Below, piece by piece: positions 1 to 4,937 of a stretch of 14,778 nt of DNA (position 1 is its first letter; each line of letters begins with the position of its first letter). The stretch spans positions 2,032-16,809 of the forward strand of contig ONYV01000050.1 in assembly GCA_900322105.1 (NCBI GenBank), written 5' to 3'. Source of the stretch: an uncultured Eubacteriales bacterium. Lineage in GTDB: Bacteria > Bacillota > Clostridia > Oscillospirales > Acutalibacteraceae. The translations under genes and the position numbers were made by a program. A model generated the notes under the pieces. It ran no database searches. It was not told where the DNA came from and saw nothing but the letters and a program-made list of their open reading frames with translations.

Positions 1-144
1 CAAAGAATTTTGGCTATTATTACAGACTTGACCGAAATGCCTATCAAATTGACAAAAAATTCATAGAACGCATTGTATATTTTTCCAAACAGAAAAAAAC
101 AATTCCGCTATTTGTGCAAAATAACGGAATTGTACAGGACGCAT
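1..144. other. AT-rich intergenic flank downstream of deoD, no confident gene
   Basis: This stretch is visibly more AT-rich than the genes to its right. It holds the deoD terminator. Plus-strand frame 3 is open from the window edge to a TGA at 159-161 (52 codons, no visible start) and would overlap the deoD 3' end; frame 1 closes at a TAG near position 66. I recognise neither translation. Either could be the tail of a convergent gene, but the AT-richness makes chance open frames likely. Confidence 0.4.
92..133 (-). terminator. Rho-independent terminator of the lud-deoD transcript
   Basis: Inverted arms ACAATTCCG (99-107) and CGGAATTGT (125-133) continue inward, after one mismatch, as TATTT (109-113) and AAATA (119-123), leaving a 5-nt loop. 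Read on the minus strand, the stem is followed at once by a run of T (the A-run 92-98 on the plus strand). It begins 12 bp after the deoD stop codon, the usual place and polarity for an intrinsic terminator. Confidence 0.85.
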
Positions 145-858
145 TCAGTCTCCTTGCCTGACAGCGCAGAGCAGTCCTAACTTCATCATATCCGAAAAGC
201 TCCGCTCCCGTTCTTCGGGTGAACAGCTCTCTCCTGTCAGGGGACAGTTAGAGATCGTGCAGATCGTCAGGGCATTTTTGCCAAGACGGGCAGCGTTGAA
301 ATAAAGTGCGGCGCATTCCATTTCCGTGGCAAGAACCCCTATTTTGCGCCATTCGATCAGACTGTCGGAATCGTCATAAAATGTATCTGTGGTGTACACC
401 TGACCCACATGAACCGTCTGTTTCAGTTCCTTTGCCGCCTGATAAGCGCTAAGCAGCAAGGAAAAGGCGGCAGTTGGCGCAGGTGTGCCGGGCAGGCGGT
501 ACTGTGCGGCATAGTTTGAATTTGTTGCAGCGGACATGGCGATAACGATATCTCTCAGATGCAGCCGATCGCTGACAGCGCCTGCTGTGCCGATCCGTAT
601 AATATTGTCGACATCATAATATTGAAAAAGCTCATAGGAATAGATTCCGATCGAAGGCACGCCCATGCCGCTTGCCATAACAGATACTTCCTTACCCTGA
701 TAGGTTCCTGTATAGCCCAGCATACCACGCACGGCGTTCACCTGTCGGGGCTGCTCCAGAAAGTTTTCTGCAATAAATTTTGCGCGCAGAGGATCGCCCG
801 GCATCAATACGGTTTTTGCAAACGCACCCTTTTCTGCGCTGATATGTGGTGTTCCCAT
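145..858 (-). CDS. deoD: Purine nucleoside phosphorylase, DeoD type (hexameric class)
   Basis: Cytoplasmic nucleoside-salvage enzyme: family members split purine (deoxy)nucleosides with phosphate into free base and (deoxy)ribose-1-phosphate. The 237-residue product matches the usual length of about 235-240. The N-terminus reads GTPHISAEKG, followed by MPGDPLRAKFIAE (phosphate-site loop), then RIGTAGAV and the ribose/base-site segment ATEMECAAL. The start is fixed by a strong AAAGGAGG just upstream on the minus strand. The LUD-domain gene ends 19 bp before it, so the two are probably co-transcribed. One oddity: the segment TISNCPLTGE has Asn (residue 204, codon 247-249) where E. coli DeoD has the catalytic Asp204 that protonates N7 of the base. 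The family call is secure; activity and substrate range may differ from textbook DeoD. Confidence 0.95.
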   Translation of the reverse strand: MGTPHISAEKGAFAKTVLMPGDPLRAKFIAENFLEQPRQVNAVRGMLGYTGTYQGKEVSVMASGMGVPSIGIYSYELFQYYDVDNIIRIGTAGAVSDRLHLRDIVIAMSAATNSNYAAQYRLPGTPAPTAAFSLLLSAYQAAKELKQTVHVGQVYTTDTFYDDSDSLIEWRKIGVLATEMECAALYFNAARLGKNALTICTISNCPLTGESCSPEERERSFSDMMKLGLLCAVRQGD

Positions 859-877
859 GGCACTGTCCTCCTTTGTG

Positions 878-1540
878 TCAATAGCCCAGTTCTTCGCCTA
901 CGAGAATGACCTTGATCCTACCCTTTACACGCTGGAACGAGCTGACGGTATAGCTGCAGCAGATACGCTGTTCGCTTTTGCAGCCGTCGCCGATCTCGGC
1001 GTTTTCCATATTCATCGAAACGCATTTTCCCGTTTTGGCGCAATAGGTATTACAGCCGAGCCGCTGCGTATTTTTGGGAGCAGCATCCGTTCTGAGCCTG
1101 TCGAAAGCCTCGTCAAGATCTTTTACGATCTTGTTGACGCCTGCAACGACGATGACGCTTTTCGGTCCGAAGGTGATGGCGGCGATACGGTTGCAGTTGC
1201 CGTCAACGTTGAACAGCGTACCGCTTTCCGTGATGGCATTCGAGCTTGTGAGATAGACATCTGCAAAAAATGCTTTACGGTAGATTTCCTCTACCTGTTC
1301 TCTGCTCAGTCCCTCCTGACTTCTGTCAAGATACTGATACTTTCCGCTTTTGAGCAGTTCAGGGATGCCGCACTGCTTAAGGGTCACGGAACCGCCGTGT
1401 GTGACGATGTCGCCCTCCTGCATCAGTTCCTGCACTTTCGCTTTTGCTTCTTCCTTTGTTTGGCAGAAGTAGGGCGTCATCTGGTTTTTGCGAAGCGCTT
1501 CCATGGTTTTTTCGATGGTTTCCTTGCTGATCTCAATCAT
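878..1540 (-). CDS. LUD-domain protein (LutC/YkgG-like, DUF162)
   Basis: A 220-residue protein of the LUD family, whose best known members (LutB/LutC) take part in lactate oxidation; many clostridial single-domain copies have no proven role. Seen here are the family segments GDIVTHGGSVTLKQCGI (about residues 43-59), LTSSNAITESGTLFNVDG (about 117-134) and FGPKSVIVVAGVNKIV (about 144-159). A Cys-rich tail follows: CNTYCAKTGKC, then a lone Cys, then ICC. This resembles the cysteine-bearing tails of clostridial LUD proteins, which could bind metal (inference). The ATG is preceded by AAGGAGG at normal spacing. It lies 19 bp upstream of deoD in the same direction. No lutA or lutB partner is in the window, so a lactate role is not supported by context. 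Confidence 0.88.
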   Translation of the reverse strand: MIEISKETIEKTMEALRKNQMTPYFCQTKEEAKAKVQELMQEGDIVTHGGSVTLKQCGIPELLKSGKYQYLDRSQEGLSREQVEEIYRKAFFADVYLTSSNAITESGTLFNVDGNCNRIAAITFGPKSVIVVAGVNKIVKDLDEAFDRLRTDAAPKNTQRLGCNTYCAKTGKCVSMNMENAEIGDGCKSEQRICCSYTVSSFQRVKGRIKVILVGEELGY

Positions 1541-1572
1541 TGAGAATCGACCTCCTTGTTTTGTTTTTGAAT

Positions 1573-1590
1573 AGACTTCTTCGGAAGTTT
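1573..1590 (-). other. Short hairpin in the leader of the LUD-domain gene
   Basis: ACTTC (1575-1579) and GAAGT (1584-1588) pair perfectly around TTCG on the plus strand (CGAA on the transcribed minus-strand RNA). The stem extends outward by one G-T and one A-T pair. It sits in the 129-bp gap between DUF1294 and the LUD gene, 33 bp upstream of the LUD start. No T-run follows on either strand, so it is not a standard terminator. It may be a processing or stability element, or chance. Confidence 0.3.
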
Positions 1591-1669
1591 CCGAGGCTGG
1601 CTAATGATATGAGAAATGTATTTTGCCGCTGGTTCTTCTGTCATCCGTATATCTTCTTGTCAGGATGCG

Positions 1670-1963
1670 TTATATCACACCTTGATTCCGCAAAAGAAAA
1701 AATACAGCCGCTGCGATCAGGCATTCAATGATAAATATCACAGGGATTCCGACCATGAATTTCGGCTTTCTGGTCTTGTGATGGATCAGAAGCATGGTCA
1801 GATACATGGCAGCGCATCCGCTGAGCGCCGCAGATATCATGAGCGTCCTTTCGGGAATACGGCGGCGGCGGAGCTTTGCCGCTGCTTTGTCATACACCGT
1901 CAGCAGCACTGCGATCACGCTGCTGACAGCGGCATAGGTCAAAAGTATTTTTGAATCATCCAT
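1670..1963 (-). CDS. DUF1294 family small membrane protein
   Basis: A 97-residue protein with the DUF1294 pattern: a hydrophobic helix, then VYDKAAAKLRRRRIPERTL (about residues 22-40), a second helix with small residues (SAALSGCAAMYLTML), the basic motif HHKTRKPKFMVGIP, and a last hydrophobic helix. It is an inner-membrane protein; no function is established for the family. An ATG at 1993 would add ten residues, but it has no ribosome site and lies about where the promoter at 2000-2028 should start transcription. The ATG at 1963 has AAGGAA upstream and gives a family-typical N-terminus (a few residues, then the first helix), so it is chosen. It points toward lud-deoD and may be co-transcribed with them. 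Confidence 0.85.
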   Translation of the reverse strand: MDDSKILLTYAAVSSVIAVLLTVYDKAAAKLRRRRIPERTLMISAALSGCAAMYLTMLLIHHKTRKPKFMVGIPVIFIIECLIAAAVFFLLRNQGVI

Positions 1964-1999
1964 TTCCTTATTCTTCCTTGTCATTTTTTTCATAGTTCT

Positions 2000-2028
2000 A
2001 TTATATATTGCATTAAGACTAAAATCAA
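2000..2028 (-). promoter_or_regulatory. Sigma-A-type promoter for DUF1294 (and perhaps lud-deoD)
   Basis: On the minus strand, TTGATT (2028-2023) and a perfect TATAAT (2005-2000) are separated by exactly 17 bp. The predicted start of transcription is near 1993, 30 nt before the chosen DUF1294 start codon. The element lies in the 48-bp spacer between divergent genes. No equally good plus-strand promoter for the GHL10 gene was found; TTGTCA (1978-1983) with TTATAT (2001-2006) at 17-bp spacing is a weak possibility. Confidence 0.7.
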
Positions 2029-2041
2029 GGTTGTGTTTGAT

Positions 2042-3334
2042 ATGAAAAAAAGTTCTGCACGATGGATCACTGTCACACTCATTCTCTGCATTCTGATCGG
2101 CGGTATCCTGATCTACAGCAAGAGCATTTCAGATAAGGGAGCGGCAGACGATCGGCAGGGATCTGCTGCTTCACAAGCAGAAGAACGCCTTATGAAAACC
2201 TCAGAACCAATTCCGGCAGTCAATGATACTTCCCAAACGTCTGAGCCGTCGGAGAAAACTGCCGAACCGACTGAAATGCGCGGAGTATGGATTCCCTATA
2301 TGTCTTTGCAGCTTTCTGAGGATGAAAGAAACGAAGAGGCATTCAAAAAGAAGATCGGCGCAATGTTTGATACCTGCGTCAGTCACAAGCTGAATACGGT
2401 CATCGTTCATGTCAGACCATTTGGAGACGCTGTTTATCCGTCTGAATATTTTCCGTGGTCACATATCATCAGCGGTCAGCAGGGAAAGGGCGTGGACTTT
2501 GATCCGCTGAAGCTGCTGATAGAAGAAGCGCACCGAAAGGGTCTGTCTTTTCATGCGTGGATTAATCCGTTTCGCATCAGCACAGGGCATACGCCGCCGT
2601 CTCTTTCCTCCGACAATCCCTATTCCGTATGGAAAAACGGCAGTGATACCTTTTCGTATCAGGATGGCATTTACTACGATCCGGCTTCCTCACGGGTGCG
2701 GAAGCTGATCGTGGACGGCGCAAGAGAATTAGCGGAAAAATACGACATCGACGGCATTCAGATCGACGATTATTTTTACCCGTCCGAAGAAGAAGGCTAT
2801 GACAAGCAGAGTTATGCGTCATATCTCAAAACCGTTTCGCAGGACGCTGTTCCGCTGACGCTCAGTCAGTGGCGGAAAAACAATGTCAATATGCTGATCG
2901 CAGGGATCTACAGCGCTGTTCATCAGGTAAAAGAAGATATCGTGTTCGGGATCTCTCCGCAGTGTAATTTTGACAATAACGAAAAGCTGTCAGCGGATAT
3001 CCAAAGCTGGTGCCGTATTGAAGGCTATGTTGATTACATCTGTCCGCAGCTCTATGTCAGCCCGAATCATCCTGTCTTTCCGTTTAACGCATTAGCGGAT
3101 GAATGGAAAAAGACCGTGCAGAATGAAAACATCAGGCTGTATTTTGGTCTGGGCTTATATAAGGCAGGAACGGACGCCGACGGCGGTACGTGGCAGGATG
3201 GCGCAGACCATTTGAAAAATGAGATCGAATATCTGAGAAAGATAGGCGCAGACGGTTTCATGCTGTATGCGTTTGATTATCTGACTGCGGACAGCGCCAA
3301 AGAGGAGGTAGTGCAGACGATGGCTGTCTTGTAA
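2042..3334 (+). CDS. Membrane-anchored GHL10 / DUF187 family glycoside-hydrolase-like protein
   Basis: A 430-residue protein. Residues about 9-27 form a single hydrophobic segment after MKKSSARW. It contains a Cys, but the preceding residues do not fit a lipobox, so an uncleaved anchor is likelier than a lipoprotein. A Ser/Glu/Pro-rich linker (about 28-78) leads to the extracellular domain, which opens with MRGVWIPYMSLQLS (79 on). Family hallmarks follow: LNTVIVHVRPFGDAVYPS, HAWINPFRIS and DGIQIDDYFYP (237-247, with the acidic pair D242/D243), then ISPQCN and YICPQLYVS. GHL10 proteins have a TIM-barrel fold; substrates are largely unproven, with cell-wall or other glycans suspected. A GTG at 2033 is only 2 nt from AAGG (2027-2030); the ATG at 2042 has proper spacing. 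Confidence 0.88.
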   Translation: MKKSSARWITVTLILCILIGGILIYSKSISDKGAADDRQGSAASQAEERLMKTSEPIPAVNDTSQTSEPSEKTAEPTEMRGVWIPYMSLQLSEDERNEEAFKKKIGAMFDTCVSHKLNTVIVHVRPFGDAVYPSEYFPWSHIISGQQGKGVDFDPLKLLIEEAHRKGLSFHAWINPFRISTGHTPPSLSSDNPYSVWKNGSDTFSYQDGIYYDPASSRVRKLIVDGARELAEKYDIDGIQIDDYFYPSEEEGYDKQSYASYLKTVSQDAVPLTLSQWRKNNVNMLIAGIYSAVHQVKEDIVFGISPQCNFDNNEKLSADIQSWCRIEGYVDYICPQLYVSPNHPVFPFNALADEWKKTVQNENIRLYFGLGLYKAGTDADGGTWQDGADHLKNEIEYLRKIGADGFMLYAFDYLTADSAKEEVVQTMAVL

Positions 3335-3430
3335 AGGATGAAACGATACCGTCGGATAATTCTTTTTTCGGTTCAGGATCATATATCGAGTACGATATCC
3401 GTGATAGGGATGATCTTCGTAAGATGCGGG

Positions 3431-3517
3431 GTCGGAAAGCAGATCAAGAGGATCGCATGGGGTGACAAAGAAGATCGGCATCTTTAGTCCAAAAAGATGT
3501 ACTATTCCGACTTTTTT
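3431..3517 (+). terminator. Possible long-range terminator hairpin after the GHL10 gene
   Basis: GTCGGAA (3431-3437) is complementary to TTCCGAC (3505-3511), and the right arm is followed directly by six T (3512-3517). Inside the loop a second perfect hairpin forms, CATCTTT (3479-3485) with AAAGATG (3493-3499). The 67-nt span between the outer arms makes this weaker than a simple terminator. Its position about 100 bp after the GHL10 stop and just before the next promoter is sensible. Confidence 0.4.
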
Positions 3518-3531
3518 CTGCAAGTTATCTA

Positions 3532-3540
3532 TGCTATAAT
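3532..3540 (+). promoter_or_regulatory. Extended -10 promoter for the YbjN-like gene
   Basis: TGCTATAAT is a full extended -10 element (TG-N-TATAAT). No good -35 lies 17 bp upstream: that position is the T-run of the preceding putative terminator, which is tolerable for extended -10 promoters. The predicted start near 3547 gives a leader of about 110 nt before the ATG at 3661. Confidence 0.6.
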
Positions 3541-3660
3541 ATAGACAGTACAAAACATGGTATTTGTGCGGTATGAGCCTGACGAAACCAATTACGGTAT
3601 GTGCCGAAGGCTTTTACGAAAGACAAAATGAGATCGGAAATCTGAAAGGAGAGATGCAAT

Positions 3661-4428
3661 ATGTCGAATTTGTTGGACAAAATGATCGAAGCGCTGCTCA
3701 AAGACAGCGGCGGTGTGGAATCGGATGTTGTACAGGCCTTGAGGATAAAGTGTGCTGAGCTGGGAGAAGATGCCGCAGAGGAGGAGGTCAGAACTGCGGC
3801 TTTAGCGGTGCTGATGGACTGCTTGCCGCAGGATGAGTGTGAGGGTGACGAGGAAAATGCCGATGACGTGACGGAAAATGACGAGGAAACAGAGGAAGTG
3901 ACAGTACCGTCCCGTGATATGGATATCATGATCCGCACCAGACGCATGGTGCAGGAGTTTATCAAAGACGAGGGATGGAGCTACAGCACCCGACTGCTGA
4001 GAAAAAATATTGTGATACTGGAATTTATGTGTGTCGTCAGCGCAAACCGTCTGCGTGTGAGGATCGACATAGAAGCCGTGCCGAATGTGTGCAGGATCGC
4101 AGCTTATCTCCCGATTTCTGCGGATCTGACATATGCTGCTCCGCTCAGCCGCTTTCTGGCAAAAGAAAACTATCATAAACGTTTTGGCTGTTTTAAGTAC
4201 GACGAACGTGACGGAGAGATCTGTTATGAATACAGCGTTCTTACGGATTTCGGATTGTGTCGGGAGGATTTTTCAAAATACCTCAGCGCAGTGATCGGTT
4301 CAGCATCCTCTGCTTATCAGAAGATCCGCAGTGAGGCGGTCGGCAAATATACGAAAACCCGATCGGATGAGATCAAAAGCGCCTGCAAAATGCTGCTCGA
4401 GGAACTGGACGGATCGTGCAGCGAATAA
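3661..4428 (+). CDS. Hypothetical protein with acidic linker and YbjN-like C-terminal domain
   Basis: A 255-residue soluble protein with no signal peptide or membrane helix. Residues 1-50 look helical and are followed by a very acidic low-complexity linker (about 54-80, mostly Asp/Glu). The C-terminal part (about 90-220) has a mixed beta/alpha pattern. It includes a segment of hydrophobic strands, FLAKENYHKRFGCFKYDE, then an acidic ICYEYSVLTDFG strand and a helix (EDFSKYLSAVIGSASSAYQKI). This order of 'N-terminal helix, strand, strand, helix about two-thirds in' resembles YbjN-type (type III secretion chaperone-like fold) domains; the resemblance is from pattern only. No enzyme motif is seen. 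AAAGGAGA at 3645-3652 supports the start. It has its own promoter and terminator, and neighbours the RyR-domain gene in the same direction, but co-function is unproven. Confidence 0.7.
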   Translation: MSNLLDKMIEALLKDSGGVESDVVQALRIKCAELGEDAAEEEVRTAALAVLMDCLPQDECEGDEENADDVTENDEETEEVTVPSRDMDIMIRTRRMVQEFIKDEGWSYSTRLLRKNIVILEFMCVVSANRLRVRIDIEAVPNVCRIAAYLPISADLTYAAPLSRFLAKENYHKRFGCFKYDERDGEICYEYSVLTDFGLCREDFSKYLSAVIGSASSAYQKIRSEAVGKYTKTRSDEIKSACKMLLEELDGSCSE

Positions 4429-4567
4429 TGGTCGGCAGGCAGGTCTGTATTTTACAGTGTATTCCGAAAGAACGGGAAGATCTGCCGGGTGTTTTCTGTG
4501 AGATATTTGCAGGTACATACTGCCTTTGATGCGCCTTGTCTTGCAGAAAAAAGCATGAATGCCGGTC

Positions 4568-4583
4568 AAAGCAGCGCTGCTTT
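4568..4583. repeat. Perfect 16-bp palindrome
   Basis: AAAGCAGC (4568-4575) is followed directly by its reverse complement GCTGCTTT (4576-4583), with no spacer. The core GCAGCGCTGC recurs at 4897-4906, inside the leader of the next gene. It could be a protein-binding site; it is not followed by a clean T-run. Confidence 0.55.
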
Positions 4584-4674
4584 TCACTCATGATCTTCTC
4601 ATCCATAATTTTGGAAAGGATGTTTTGAAAGATCCCAAACGCAGTACCTTTAGCGTTACACCTTTGCAAAAACG

Positions 4675-4711
4675 ATCCCTGAGGGGCTTTTGTCCTTCGG
4701 GGATTTTCTTT
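4675..4711 (+). terminator. Rho-independent terminator of the YbjN-like gene
   Basis: Left arm ATCCCTGAGGGG (4675-4686), loop CTTTTG and right arm TCCTTCGGGGAT (4693-4704) form a 12-bp stem with three G-T pairs. TTTCTTT follows directly. It lies 246 bp after the stop of the upstream gene and 36 bp before the next promoter, so it insulates the two transcription units. Confidence 0.85.
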
Positions 4712-4747
4712 GCTGATTCAAAAGCACCTGAATGCAGCATGAAATAA

Positions 4748-4776
4748 TTGACATTATGGGGCTGAACGTATATAAT
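4748..4776 (+). promoter_or_regulatory. Perfect consensus sigma-A promoter for the RyR-domain gene
   Basis: TTGACA (4748-4753), a 17-bp spacer and TATAAT (4771-4776): both hexamers and the spacing match the vegetative consensus exactly. The predicted start near 4783 gives a leader of about 155 nt. A promoter this strong before a regulatory-looking membrane protein suggests that a repressor or leader-level control keeps it in check; that is inference. Confidence 0.88.
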
Positions 4777-4783
4777 GAACATA

Positions 4784-4804
4784 TCGTTTGAACGGTTATA
4801 ACGA
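4784..4804. promoter_or_regulatory. Operator-like overlapping dyads at the transcription start
   Basis: Two palindromes abut just after the -10: CGTT-TG-AACG (4785-4794) and GTTATAAC (4795-4802). Both sit inside a larger TCGTT...AACGA pair (4784-4788 with 4800-4804). In addition, ATTGACA (4747-4753, overlapping the -35) and TGTCAAT (4809-4815) are perfect inverted copies centred on the start region. The position at about +1 to +20 suits a repressor site. No regulator gene is in the window. Confidence 0.45.
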
Positions 4805-4937
4805 ATTGTGTCAATAATGCCGAATGATTGCGGCGCCAAAACAGCCCGGCAGGTCAGAATGCATTATGCGCCGGATCATGGCACTGTGAGCATGATGCAG
4901 CGCTGCTGATACAGACAGAAAAGGAGTGGTTATCTTG

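Larger units (their letters stand above)
3335..3660 (+). other. Intergenic region (326 bp): possible structured RNA/terminator, then promoter and leader
   Basis: I see no convincing gene here. A 49-codon plus-strand frame from ATG 3338 has its only SD-like AAGG directly abutting the start, and the minus-strand open frame (to 3553) runs antisense into the GHL10 gene. The left half has several inverted arms: ATATCG/CGATAT about AGTA, and GATCAT/ATGATC around it. The middle has the terminator-like pair described separately. The right half has an extended -10 promoter and a leader of about 110 nt ending in the AAAGGAGA ribosome site (3645-3652). Confidence 0.5.
4429..4937 (+). other. Intergenic region (509 bp): 3' UTR, terminator, promoter and structured leader
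   Basis: There is no supportable gene: short open frames on both strands lack ribosome sites or run antisense to neighbours. From left to right it holds an imperfect 9-bp stem just after the YbjN-like gene (4438-4446 with 4478-4486), a perfect 16-bp palindrome (4568-4583), a strong terminator (4675-4711), a consensus promoter (4748-4776), operator-like dyads (4784-4804) and a leader of about 155 nt with further dyads before the RyR-domain gene. I could not match the leader to a known riboswitch class. Confidence 0.6.

Noticed and set aside
857..1543. Long plus-strand open frame (228 codons) across the LUD-domain gene
   Set aside because: It is exactly antisense to a well-supported family member with its own ribosome site. 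The translation has no recognisable domain and is a mirror artefact of codon bias.
1964..1993. Upstream ATG of DUF1294 giving a 107-residue protein
   Set aside because: No ribosome site precedes it, and it coincides with the predicted transcription start of the minus-strand promoter. The internal ATG fits the family better.
3338..3487. Small 49-codon plus-strand frame after the GHL10 gene
   Set aside because: The only AAGG abuts its ATG with no spacing, no domain is recognised, and the region is better explained as a 3' UTR or structured RNA.
3534..3965. Minus-strand open frame rich in Ser antisense to the YbjN-like gene
   Set aside because: The Ser-rich run is simply the antisense reading of the acidic linker codons; it has no ribosome site or family match.
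4777..4937. Known riboswitch in the RyR-gene leader (ZTP, c-di-AMP or fluoride class)
   Set aside because: The GC-rich GGCGCC and CCCGG bits recall such motifs only loosely. The conserved core sequences of those classes are not present in order.
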